DNA of 64,000 nt, taken from Hirudinaria manillensis (taxonomy: Eukaryota > Annelida > Clitellata > Hirudinida > Hirudinidae). The position numbers and the translations under genes are program-made. The stretch's first letter is position 1; the number at the start of each line of letters is the position of its first letter. The notes beneath the pieces are model-generated. The model saw only the letters and a list, made by a program, of their open reading frames with translations, ran no database searches and had not been told where the DNA came from. The DNA lies in NCBI GenBank assembly GCA_034509925.1, contig CM067537.1, forward strand, positions 4,108,501-4,172,500, in the 5' to 3' direction. Below, one piece after another: positions 17,876-29,385 of the stretch.

Positions 17876-20800
17876 TCAATCAATTGAATCAATTATTGGT
17901 AATAACTCTAAATCTTCCAGAGCATCTAAGGCCAATTCGTAGAGAAAATTGAACTGTTCCTACATCAAGAAATAAAAGTTTAAAACTTATTTCAACTTAA
18001 TAATTGAAAAGGCACAAACGCATTTGCTATACTAGTTTTAAAATGGCAAAAATATTCTACACAATTATTAAATTTGTCAACCTGGCAAGTAATGGCATCA
18101 GGTCTGCTAGCTAGTACATATCTGCAGACCAAAAATGGATCAACTATTCCATCCACTAGTATCGTGTCGATCATGAGCATAGCAGCTGCTGCCAGACCAC
18201 AGCGACTGCTACCATTTCTTCAAATAAGTCACAAATGACAATCCATTCAAACTAAGCTCTTAATTTGTCCTTTATAGGAACAAAAATAGTAATTCATGAT
18301 GTCAGCAGCAAAAATCTATTTCATAGAAAAATATTGGAACTTACAAACACTGAATAACAATCCTCTTGTTGCTGTTTATTAATTGTTGCAAAATTATTTG
18401 GAATTTCTTTTTATTTGTAGGTACTTGAGAATATTCAGGCCATAAGAGTTTGGTGACGTGGTATTGAATAATCTCTTTAACTAGAGGCTCCGCCTAAATT
18501 TAATTATTTAATTGACCACATGTGCGCGCCATTATAATTATAATGCTATGTTTATATCAGAAATAACTTTAGATTGCACCATCATTTGTATTGTAATCCG
18601 AGACTTAACCTGACATTTTTGGTCTTCCTTCATTAATAAAAATTTTCGCTTAGTGCAGAAAATACTGCTTCTATCTTCCAACGTTTGGCTAACTTCGAGA
18701 CCGTTGAATTGCAGTGCAATTAAATTGTTTTCTGGCCAATATGATTCCTTGTGATTAGAAAGAAATAATAAATGGCTTCTTTACATTGCCGTCTTCCAAG
18801 AGAAGTACTTGTTCGACATTGTTATCCCAGATCATATTCCAGAAGTTAGAGCGCTTTTCAGGGATCGGAATTTGTGCGAAGATGTGGGTATTGGACTCCT
18901 TGTAACACTAAATCAAACAAAAAAAAATAGCAAACGAAAGAATTATTTGAAAGTCCAATTACAGAAATCTAAAATAATAATCAAGGATTACTAACTTGAA
19001 TGGATACGGTAAAGCTATCTTTAACATAAGCGTTGTCATTAGCATCTAATAACAATAATAATTTCTTATTAGCTAACGACTGATAATGACGTGAGAATAA
19101 ATTAATATAATTTCTTACTGTTTTCACATGATTGTTTATTCGAATTTTGTAATACTACGGCATCGCAGGTGGATTTTTGAGAAATTATCCGAATTATTTT
19201 CTTTAAAGTCTTAAATGAGAAATAACATCTTACAAATTAACAAATTACATCTTAGTCATCGACATCTACTGGAGTGGTTTAAGAGCTCATCTAATTATCG
19301 ATCTAGTCACTTTAATTACAGTCAAATCTCGTTACTATGCCACCTCGCTACTAGGTCACTCTCGCTGTATGCTACTTTTGCTCGGTCCCGACAAAATTCA
19401 ATACAAAATAAATTTACTGCCACCCCCTAATCTCGCTACTATGCTAAGTATCACGGGCCTCTCTCCAGGGTCCTGACAATGTTTATCTAACCCATGAAGT
19501 TAAGGACATATTCCCAGTCGGGGAAGTAATTAAGAGACATTAATTGTATTTTTAGGACTTGACCCTATTAATACTTAATACCCTCAGGACTCCTTCGTGA
19601 GGGGTGATTAAGGAAGGTGATGGAACATTCCATGAATTTGATTGGTCGACTGGGATTATAAATAGGAATGAGGAATGAGATTTTGTCGAGGATTTTGTGA
19701 GAATTGCGAGCTGGAGTGAAGATTGGTGTGAGTCGGAGTGAAGATTATTGCGAGTTGGAGAGATATGCGAGTCTGAATCTGCATGTCTCATAGTTTGTGA
19801 TTTTACTAGGACCTTACTGAAATTGTTATGTAGATACTCTGTTAAATTATTTTCTAGTTAAGGCTGCGATTTAACAGTAAACTAAGTTATATTGCTCTGT
19901 AAAATAACGAGTTGTTCTTCTTCAAACTTCGATAAAGTTACGTTCTCTCAAGTACGAGTGAAGGACGTGACACCACGATTGTGTGTGTTGTATTTTCAAA
20001 TTCAGCCGCAAATGTCAGCTCAGAAACGCAAGCGAACCGACTTTACGCTGAAGGAGAATGAGATAATCGATGCCGCGAAGAAGGAGACGAATCAGTCCAA
20101 GCTGGCCGTGGAGATTAGCAAGAAATGGGGCGTCGAAGTTATGAGAACCACCGTGAAGGGCATTATCAGCAAGAAGAATACAATCGAGGCTGCAATCAAA
20201 GCTGGATTTCCATCGCAGACACACTACCCGAAGCTCCTATGAGCCAGCCAACGATTCTTTAGAGCTTTAGACTGAGCTGATAGTGACTTGAGAAAATAAA
20301 GCCGTTTTTTACAATAAAGCCTCTTTTATTTGATTTACAAACCCTCGCTACTATGCCACACTCGCTATTATGCCACTTTTGCTCGCTCCCGACGGGTGTC
20401 ATAATAACGAGATTCGACTGTGTTTGATAATTATGACATTTTCGAACAATCTTTTTTATTATTGCAGCACAACTGCAAATTTAAAAGAAGGTATAGTTTA
20501 AGCAGGTGAAAGCCTTGGGAGTTACAAAGAATTATTCATTAAACTTTAATTAAGCAAAGTATGAAAAATTTATATAAATAAAATTATGGTTAATTTCTTT
20601 ATAAAATATGACAAAGATTTTTATTTATAAATAATTTTACTATAGATCACCTTGTACAAATGCACACGTTCTTCCAAGATGATTTGGAAAAGCTTTTGAC
20701 TAGTTTGGATAGATGATTGTTTCATAATCTCACTAAACTTCTCAACAAAATCAATGCATGTCGTCCTTGTTTGAGGGATCAACCTTGCCTCTTTTACAGA

Positions 20801-22441
20801 CTTGAATATGAAATGATACTGAATCTGAAATTAAGTTTATTTATAGAAACATCTAATTATGTTTCATTAACTGAATTAAGACCTTGTTCTGAACCATGTG
20901 CATCCGTTGAAGTCTCAAATCCTTGACGCATTTATAAACTGATACCTTACTTCCAGCTTCTGCCTGTTTGATCAGACGATCGATGGCTATGTATGTTCCA
21001 GTTCTACCTACTCCGGCACTGATAATACATAATAAATGATTTTGAAGATAATTTTAAGCACTTATTTATATTGAAATGATAAGACCTGCAATGCACGAGC
21101 AATGGACTTTTTGATTTTTCGTGAAATTTATTAACTTTGTTTCTGAAATCCAGTAGTGGAAAACTATGGTCAGGTACAGTATCTTCACTCCACGACAAAA
21201 ATTGCAAGTGAATTACCACTCGTTCTTCTTCAGTAGACTTGTTATTTAAGTTTACAAAAATAGATGCATGTCAAATATTTTAAAAAATTAAATAAGTTAA
21301 ATAAATAAATTAAATAATTAAATGGTTAAATAAAATAATAAATAGTTTCAATTTATATATATAAAGAAATATTTCAAATATTTGCAGCAATTAAATTATT
21401 ATTTAATGTACAGTAATTTTACAATAATTTTCAACTATTGCAATCATAAAGTTTCAAAGTTCTACAGATGCTAGTTACATAATATTTTAAATAATTGAGT
21501 CCATCAATTTAACAATTAGATGCCGACAAATGTAATCGGAAAATTGCCGCTCATGCACGACAGTCACAGATATATTACCAAATGCTCTCCCATGTTGATC
21601 AATGTCTGGCCAATACTGCTCGCATTTTTGCTAATGGAATCATTTGACAGAATGAAAACAAAAGTTGGCGTTTATTTGCAAATTAATCTTCAAAATTATC
21701 TCTAATAAAGTAACGTGGTAAAGTAAAAAAATCATTTAATATAACAGGATAACATTTCGACATAAACAATTACATAATTATTTATGTTCTCGGTACGAAA
21801 CGTAAAAGAATTAAAAGAAATCACTGACATACAGAGACATATTCAATCTAAGCAGGAAGGACTTAGTAGTGATTAAAATTACTAAAGAGATTGTTAAATG
21901 AATGGCAATAAATGAAATTGAATCAAAATAAAAATTTTAATCTCACTGAGAAGTTTTCAGTCAACTGCATCAGCATGACTATGACTTTCACTTCGTACTG
22001 CCAGACTAGGTTCCAAAAGTCGTTCAATGTGTTAGCTTTTGGGCCTAATTAGCATAATTATTCAATTAACGACTTATATATTCATAATTCACATTGAATT
22101 AAGGATCAAATGATTCTATGAACCTTGGGTGGCTATGTGTGCCATTGGATTGGCATCAAAACCCTGCAAAAATTATGTTCTAACATCAGTGAAATTGTCA
22201 AAAAGTATTATTAATTACTCAGATTTATATGGCTTAACTGACCCTGATGAAGCTGGCATTAATGTAGCTGTTGTCATCACCTTCCAATGTGACAATGTTT
22301 TCGTCAACTGCCCATAATTAAGAGAATTTTATCAAAAGTCAAAATGTCTTTTAACGATTTAATCACTTACAAGGTATTACATTTTGGAAGCGATTTTTGC
22401 GGAGGTGATATTTATTCTTGCCAATATTTGATGACTTGGCT
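17876..22441 (-). CDS. Receptor-type protein tyrosine phosphatase, tandem D1 and D2 domains (3' part of gene)
   Basis: Removes phosphate from phosphotyrosine proteins; the tandem D1-D2 layout is typical of receptor PTPs. D1 exons, approximately: 22441-22377 (KNRFQNVIPF), 22302-22235 (DDNSYINASFIR), 22166-22130 (DANPMAHIATQG), 22051-21957 (NDFWNLVWQYEVKVIVM), 21633-21518 (CEQYWPDIDQHG), 21235-21088 (ends ...LLVHC), 21030-20904 (SAGVGRTGTYIAIDRL), 20830-20657 (linker QYHFIFKSVKEARL). D2 exons: about 19100-19018 (DNAYVKDSF), 18905-18785 (RSNFWNMIWDNNVEQVLL), 18760-18615 (ESYWPENN), 18490-18352, 18209-18080 (LNGSSRCGLAAAAML) and 17960-17876 (EQFNFLYELALDALEDLELL, stop). Both CX5R motifs are present. 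The WPD-loop acid is Glu in both domains (SWSEDTVP; LLWPEYSQVP), and KNRY is KNRF in D1, so activity may be low. Upstream exons are less certain. Confidence 0.85.
19319..20420 (+). mobile_element. pogo/Tigger-type DNA transposon, internally deleted, in a phosphatase intron
   Basis: About 1.1 kb with inverted ends: left CAGTCAAATCTCGTTACTATG, and the right end reverse-complements to CAGTCGAATCTCGTTATTATG. The left flank is TA, as expected for the family; the right flank is TG, probably a mutated TA. Subterminal direct copies of a CTCGCTACTATGCCAC-like motif occur near both ends. It lies between the D1-D2 linker exon and the first D2 exon of the phosphatase and is absent from the coding sequence. 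Only the transposase N-terminus survives, so it cannot move by itself. Confidence 0.8.
20012..20242 (+). pseudogene. Truncated Tigger/CENP-B-type transposase, N-terminal DNA-binding domain only
   Basis: 76 codons from MSAQKRKRTDFTLKENEIID. It is the first half of a pipsqueak/CENP-B-type helix-turn-helix (KRKRTDFTLKENEIIDAAKK, then SKLAVEISKKWGVEVMRTTV). The DDE catalytic domain is missing. Downstream, short remnants of the usual transposase C-terminus can be read in shifted frames (SQPTI near 20243; DSDLRK then TAA near 20279-20300), followed by AATAAA signals near 20297 and 20312. An internal deletion derivative fits best. Expression as a small DNA-binding peptide is possible but not shown. 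Confidence 0.7.
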
Positions 22442-22559
22442 TTTTCTATAGGCACTAACTAATGAAACATTTAATAATATATTTTAAGATTATTGTCAGC
22501 TTAATTGTCAAAATTTAATTATTCAATAGTAGTTATAACATCCATTTAGTTATTATTCC

Positions 22560-23970
22560 TAACGTAGCAGCTTCCAGTCCCAATCTCCTTTTTTGTTTCT
22601 AAATTTAAGGGTTTCTTTTTTATAGAAATATCCAGTTTACTTGCTTGTAAATCTTGCATCAGATAACAATCACATCTTTTGGAACCTGCAAAAAAATTTT
22701 TTTATTAATTTATTTTTAATTAATTAATTAAAATTAATTACTTTAATTAATTTTAATGAAGATGGCAAACGATTTGGTGAACCATGTTTACATATATTTA
22801 TGTATCAAATATGTATTTAAATAATTTAATTCCTTTAAATTTTGTATCAAATACACTCATAAAACTGTCTTTTTTGTCAATCTTTTCCGATATCTTAAAG
22901 CCACATTTTCCACGTCGTGGTTGCAAATTTTCTTTAAAAATAATAACAATATAAAACATTTTAAACAAATTCCAAACATGAGAAAGAATTAATTTAAAAT
23001 TCGTCTTCACCATGTCCTTTGTATCCAAAAACAAGAAGTTTGCAAAATAAATATCCAATTGTTTTATTAGGACGGCCTTTTACTAATATTGATGTTCCTC
23101 TTTTATTGCAGATAAATGCAAAGTAATTGCTTGCTTTGCACTGCGTTTCGTTTTCAATTATATCTAAACTCCTTCGATATGTAACTTGAGCTCTCACAAA
23201 TTTAATTCCTATATTTTCATCTTCAACTTGCTCAGAATAATTTCCTGCTAATAATTTCCCATTTTTAATCCGCGTCAATATACAATAATTCTAGGATTTA
23301 CCAGAAAAGATGAAGCTCTCAACAAAGACATCTCCCTTCATATCAATTAAAAACCACCAGGAATATTTCTTGTAAGACCGAATTAATTTACAAGAAACAT
23401 TTTCGTAATAAACTATATCGTTAATTTCATCATCCAATGATGAATCGATTAAAACATCTGATTCTATTAAAGGATCTAAAAAAAAAGAATTGATTTTAAT
23501 TATATAATAACTATTAATAATTTTCTTGATAGTAATAAAGCATAGTTCTTGAACAAATATCAATTGATAAAATGTAATTGATTTGTTCAAAATTTCTGAA
23601 AACAGTGATGATCGTCAGCTGTCGTCCAATCACCATAGATTCGTTGCATTTAATGACCACCCATCCATTCTCATCTTCAAACATTTGTTTGCAAAATTTT
23701 GATGCATTATTGGCCTTGACATTTATCCAAAATGATTGATTTTCCATAAATGTTTCTGTTCATTAAATATAATTAGGGATTCATCAAAATTATAGCCTCA
23801 AACTAAAAGTGTTAATGGTACCATTGATTCGAACACCCTCAATAATATAACTTCAATTCAAATCTAAAGTCCAATGAACTTCTTTTTTAAATTTCCTTCC
23901 TTTAACATTTGATTGTTCAATCAAATCTACAGAAATTTTGAAATCATTATTGATGCCGAGGTAAAATATG
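22560..23970 (-). CDS. Probable ectodomain exons of the receptor phosphatase, with F5/8C- or fucolectin-like modules (partial)
   Basis: Several minus-strand segments upstream of D1 look like discoidin/fucolectin (F5/8C-type) modules. 23450-23291 has SCKLIRSYKKYSWWFLIDMK then GDVFVESFIFSG, resembling the C...WW.VDL...V.SV.I pattern. 23278-22994 has NIGIKFV, later CKASNYFAFICNKRGTSI and GYLFCKLLVFGYK, resembling the C...C....G......LC...V.G end. 23750-23560 has CNESMVIGRQLTIITVF. A further copy at 23960-23815 (VHWTLDLN, stop, SYIIEGVRINGT) has an in-frame TGA. 22690-22560 is a hydrophilic segment that could be juxtamembrane. No signal peptide or transmembrane exon was found. Exon joins are not resolved, so this is only a partial model and may include dead exons. 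Confidence 0.4.
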
Positions 23971-24459
23971 TTTGTACCGTAACAACATTAATTAGTAATA
24001 TTTTATTTCTATTAATTCGTACAGGAAATTCTTTCAAAATTAACTGTCGCGTTGAACTGAAATTCTGAAATTTGATATAAATTTTACATAATTTCGCAAG
24101 CTAATGCAACTACAACTCGTTTTAATTCACTTTCAGTATAAATAAAAATTTCAAAATGAACAATTTAGCAGTTATCTCTGCATTATAATCAGTCGTGCAT
24201 TAAAATTTCCCATAATATATTCTAGAAAATATGATTTATTGCATCTGAATTTATATTTTAATACTAATGTGTTGACATTTCTGTTTGTGATGTAGTTTAT
24301 AAGTTGTGAAGATGGGAATGTTTTTTTACATTTATAGAAAGGTTTCTGAAGCAAAATGTCGAGGTTCAGTTAAATATTATTAAGCCATTAAGACTCCAAT
24401 TTAAAAATTGTGGAATTACCATTAAAATATCTCAATTCTACTGCCAAATAACTTGCAGG

Positions 24460-24715
24460 GAACGACATTTTGAAAGCGATTCTTTTGGAGATGAGAAGGA
24501 GGCAGTCCAATGACCGACGCTTTGATGTTTTCTTTGGACAGAACCTTTCGAACCTTTGCAAGTGGTTAAGTTTTTTTCAATTATTTTTTTTAATACGCGT
24601 TCAACTAATTACCTGGTTGGGAATTGCTTCAGGTTTGCTAGCAAGTACGTATCTTCAGGCCAAAAATGGACCAACTACATCTAATACACTGCCTGTCATC
24701 AGTTTGGGATACCCA
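24460..24715 (-). pseudogene. Decayed second copy of phosphatase exons
   Basis: Minus strand 24715-24640 reads VLDVVGPFLA, stop, RYVLASKPEAIPNQ, closely similar to the functional D2 exon at 18180-18080 (IVDPFLVCRYVLASRPDAIT) but with an in-frame TGA. About 80 bp further on, 24560-24465 reads LQKNRFQNVVPC, matching the D1 start (LRKNRFQNVIP). The D2-like piece precedes the D1-like piece, so parts of two domains or two genes are juxtaposed. It is a rearranged pseudogene related to the phosphatase just downstream. Confidence 0.7.
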
Positions 24716-25490
24716 TGTTTTTAACCAAAATTTTGTCGATACAAGTCATATATAAACCATTTATTCATATGATACATATTTGTTCATTAGCTATCATGAT
24801 ATTCATCTCTGATTTTTAAGCAAAAGTTAAAAGTTCTTTCTTTGTCGAACAAAACATGATTCCATTTTATGTAATTATTAATAATCATTTATAATAATAA
24901 TTTTTATATTGATTGGTTTAGGTTTAGTTGGAAAGGCTGCTGACTCATGTGAAACTTCCACCTCAATAATCATTCAGAGATGGATAGAAGATTGGGATCA
25001 CACATTTTGATCTCTTTCATTTTTTGTCAGTGCTTTGTATTTTACTGGTTCTACAAGTAAAGAGATTGCTGTGAAGATAAGAATGTGATTGCGTCAGCGA
25101 GTCTTTCTATGGAGTTGCCTTTGATGCGTCTCTATTCTTGCCTAAGGGTCTTTGGAGCTTTATAAATATTATATACGTTTTATAACGGATTTATTGTTAT
25201 TTAAGTTAATTAATTACATTAGCATTTATCTGTTTTGCTATAGCTATGTATTTGGAAAGTTTTGGACTAATAATTTTGAGACCCCTGTTGAGTTCTCAGA
25301 AAACATAACTCGCAAAATGTCATCCGACACTTGCTAGTCACAAAGGAGGATATTCAGAGGATGATTGAAAAAGCCCCAAGCTAAAATTAGTTGTTGAAAG
25401 TGTAAGGACGGACTGGATCGACTCTGCACGCCTTCCACAGCCGTGATAAGGACCTTTCAATCCACGAAGGTGCACTTTTCATGGGGACAT
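24716..25490. other. Intergenic
   Basis: AT-rich. No gene or RNA recognised. Lies between phosphatase relics and the gypsy integrase relic. Confidence 0.4.
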
Positions 25491-25499
25491 GAGCCGTGG

Positions 25500-25870
25500 T
25501 TCCATCAGCCCTGCAAGGCCGGATGCTGCACGCGGAACATCTGGGATCAACTAGAATAAAGATGTTTAGCTCGAACATATGTCTACTGGCAAGGAATAGA
25601 TAGGGACGTCGAAGACAGAGTGAGACTTTGCAGTTCATAATCAGTCCAAAAATTTCTACTGAAGTATCGGACAACGCCTTGTACGTCTTTGACAGATTTG
25701 AAGACGCCGGCAGAAAAACACCCTAGGGAGACCATTGAGAACTTCCCTGAGTGACCTCCAAGACAAGAACCTAATAAAACATCTCCCAAGAACTGATCAG
25801 GAGATGGAAGAAGACAGGAAACCCACATCTAGGTTATTTTGCAAGTCTTTGATTGAACTAAAACCCTTCG
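25500..25870 (+). pseudogene. Ty3/gypsy integrase relic
   Basis: In shifting plus-strand frames: LHAEHLGSTRIKM, then TYVYWQGIDRDVEDRVRLCS (the integrase zinc-binding region, which normally reads LH..HLG...MK..AR.Y.YW.G.D.D.E..V..C..C). The core is largely missing. From about 25650 the text resumes with FLLKYRTTPCTSL, KTPAE and GRPLRTSLSDL, the segment that follows the catalytic Glu in gypsy integrases. Several frameshifts and stops are present. It is a different family from elements A and B and lies on the opposite strand. The purine run TAGGGGGAACA at about 26088 may be its polypurine tract. Confidence 0.65.
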
Positions 25871-26079
25871 AAACTTCGAAGGACTCTCTCGATTCTGACG
25901 ATAAGCCAGTTTTTGTTATCTTTCGGGAAAATATTTGTTATACAATCTTTAGGATTATTCATATAACATTAGAGCTTGCTAGAAAGCCATATAAAGCGCC
26001 CAGCTATCGGCTGGCGGCAGCTATCAGGATATCCCGACTTGAATAGCGAGTTCAAGAATAACGTAGTTCTGCGGGTTCC

Positions 26080-27945
26080 CTCCTCTGTAGGGGGAACATA
26101 AAATCTTCACAAGATTTAGACTTGATATCCACCAGATGATAGTTAACTCCTACAATGGCTTTTAGCCAGCCAATTGTTTTAATACGCCATTACCAGCCAA
26201 TATCAAATTAATCCGCCGCCGATTTTTATTTCATCCCCAAAACTATAAAATGTAGGTACTGTACAGTATCTGACAAGTTGTCAGTTTATGAAATGACTCC
26301 AGCGCTTTCTCCTAAGATACAGAATAATCCTTGCTTAAAGTTGTGAAGTTCCGTTAATCTCCTGATCTACAATCGCATTAACCTGGACGGTGCGTGCGAC
26401 GCACGCTGGAGATTTAATGTGAAGAAGTTATTATTTTACTAAATTGAGATAGTTTTCTTGTAGTTAACTTTAAAATAAATGAAATATCATTCAAATACAA
26501 ATTTCTTACACGAAAATTAAAAGTGAATAAATACAAAACTAAAAAAAAATCCCTGAAAATTAAAACTTAAAAATAACAATGACCAACAGCGTAACTAAGA
26601 TAACTACAAACTGAATACCAAAACACAAAACACTGAGGAAACAAAACAAAATTTCAAGAAGCCCACACCTCCCCAAAGCATCTGAACGACAATCCAAAGC
26701 TGTTGAAAGCACACATCAACACGCTCATTGCGGATGAGACCAAGCCCATAAGTTTTTATACAGCACGACAGCAAGCCTCAAGCACGAGACCACCGACCGT
26801 CTTAAGCTGAATAAGGCCAACCACTTCTGAATTGAAGCCCAAACAATGAACTTTCAATTCATCACGACTTGGCCCATACCTGCTCCAGGTAACATTTACT
26901 ACTTGTCGCACCCAATGTTGATTAGGAATTCTGGAAAAATTTGAACCGTCAACAGTCAACACTTAAAAAGAACACCAGGACTGATAATTTATTTCCAAAT
27001 CAAGTTTTCCATTTTCAAAAACAAAGACATCTACACAAAATCTATTTTCTAGCCACTAACCAGAAATACAGAAAATAAGTTAAATGAAAATGCCAAATTT
27101 CGAGAAAAGCAGTTAATGCTCATCTGCTCACAAATTTGAACACTAGGAACAAAACCTTTCACCAGGCTCTGGTGGTTTTTAAACAATATGCACATAAAAA
27201 GTTAAATAGCATTTTTCATGTCAATGGTAAAAACAACATACATCGCCAAATTACTGTGAAAACCGTAAAAAGCTAAAAAAATTCTTTAACAATCCTGAGA
27301 TGATACAATTCAATGCTGACCATCCTTTTGTGAGAAATCAGCATTTTCCAATTCCCACCACACAAAGAAAATATTTCAAGAAGTGACACATATTGGCTGA
27401 CACAGTCAGCTTCCCTATTACTATACTTTAAATTATATTTCTAAAATTGAGTCACAAATCACTCCAAAATGTATGCCCTTCCACATGTATGACAATAAGA
27501 ACAAAGCAGATTTAAACGTACATTTCTCATTGTTATTATTAATATTAAAATTTAAACACAAAACTGAAAAGTGAATAGACCAAATTAATATTTAGATTTT
27601 AGACTTACACACTACAATTTTATTTGATTTAAAGAAAAAATAACTTAACAAAAGAATAAGCAATCAATTTCAACAAGAAAAACCTGAAAGTTCAAGCTTC
27701 TGAAATGAAATCCAGGCTGCCATGCATTCAAACAAGACAAGGAATTGTGGGAATACTCATCAATCTGCAGATGCAATGGTGCCACCTAACACCTCAACAC
27801 ACCCAACTCAAGACCCACACATTTGGTCGATATGGTGATTACCAAATCCAATGATTGGAGTTATGAGGAGACATGAATTAAAAAGTATTTAAATAAATAA
27901 TGGGAAAATAAAGGTGCCTAACATAGGACCAGATGATGATGATGT
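26080..27945. other. Intergenic and probable Tribbles 3' UTR
   Basis: AT-rich. The portion nearest 27945 should include the Tribbles 3' UTR on the minus strand. 26080-26400 may be a remnant LTR of the gypsy relic, but no partner repeat is in the window. No other gene seen. Confidence 0.4.
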
Positions 27946-29385
27946 TCACATATAACTTGAACTAGTAGGAAACCTAGTTGCAAAATCATTCCGATCAAAT
28001 AAACTTATTTGAGGAACTGTTTGATCTGGAGTGCAATGTAGAAATTTGTGGACATTATCTGCAATTACAAGACCTGGTGAGGATGAATTTGAATCTTCTA
28101 ACGATGAAGATAAAGAATTCCCAGCTAACAAGGAAAGTCCCGGAGATGAATTATTTCCTGGATGTGGTGCAATGGAAGCAGCAGTGCCAGCAGTGACTGA
28201 AGAATACCTCAAGGACCTTCTTGAACTTGGAGATAACAATGATGTTGATCTGTCATTGAACCATGAGTGGCTCAAAATTTCATCAGTCAAGAGCCTCTCA
28301 TTTGGATCAGTTCTCAATAGATTTTTGAGGAGACATCTAGCCTGAGTAGAAGAACCTTCAGGAACAAGAAAAACACCTTGCCTGATCTTTTTGAATAGAG
28401 ACCCCACATCAACATCATGGAATGGGTATTGCCCAGCCAGCATAGTGTAGAGAACAACTCCCAAACTCCAGATATCTGCAGATTTTCCAGAATACCCCCC
28501 AGATGAGAATAAAATCTCAGGACTCACATAAGCAGGGCATCCATGCCTATCTGTCAGCAGGTCATTTTCAGGATTTGGTAACACATAAGAATCTTCAAGA
28601 CTATCCAGCACCAAGTGGGAACTGAGGAACATATGAACAAAAATCATCAACATTATAAATTCCTATTTCCAACATGCAAACAATATAAGCCTACCATTTG
28701 GCATCTTTAAAGACAAATTTTCTCAATTTCAGATCTCTCAATACCACGCCATTTTCATGACAGTGCTGCACTGCCGACACAATCTGAGTGAAAAGTCGAC
28801 ATGCTTCACCTTCCCTTAATTTCCTGTGCTTCCTCACATAGGTATGAAGATCTTCATAAGAATTGTCAAAGAAGACATAAGCATGATCCTTGCCTACAAT
28901 GATCTCTCGTATGCAATTTATACATCTGTGCTGACCAACAACCCAATAAGGTGAAAGGATTTCTTTATACTTTGAAGCTGGCAGAACCTTCATACACATG
29001 AAAAGTATGATATATTTACATTCAGATAAATATTGGATATAGCCATGCAAAAAAATCAGCAAATATAATAATTTTACAATATATTAATTACATAACACAC
29101 AAATCTGAAGAGACTAACTTTGCAAATAACTGCAATCCCACTCCTCAAGTCTGTAGCATTGCAAACTATAACTGACCCCGAAAATGAATCATCTGGGAGG
29201 CCAGAAATTAGATATTTCCCCAACTTTTTCAATGCAGGCTTTTCAACATCTGAGAAGGGTAGCTGTGCATGTGGCTGAACATCGGGACTCAGAGCACCGC
29301 TTCCATCAATCGAGTCAACGTTATTGATTTCATGCTTAATGGTCGTATTCAAGCCTAAATGTGGCCTCGATCTAAGTGGATACAT
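27946..29385 (-). CDS. TRIB: Tribbles pseudokinase, 3 exons, complete
   Basis: Tribbles proteins are pseudokinase scaffolds that present targets such as C/EBP factors to the COP1 ubiquitin ligase and bind MAPKK or AKT. Exons: 29385-29119, 28987-28695, 28621-27946; phases fit and give 411 aa. The kinase fold covers about residues 55-330. The beta-3 Lys lies in AVICK and the catalytic loop is [13 protein letters not shown]. The metal-binding DFG is replaced by SLE (LDSLEDSY), the hallmark of the animal family. [32 protein letters not shown] and ILSHSWF follow. The C-terminal tail contains DQTVPQ (about residue 386), the COP1-binding DQxVP motif. A Ser-rich insert lies between the kinase domain and the tail. 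It lies alone between two intergenic regions. Confidence 0.96.

Noticed and set aside
25387..25828. Minus-strand frames of 81-95 codons
   Set aside because: They are antisense to the gypsy integrase relic, which reads on the plus strand.
28031..28345. Plus-strand 104-codon frame
   Set aside because: Antisense of the Tribbles kinase C-lobe and tail.
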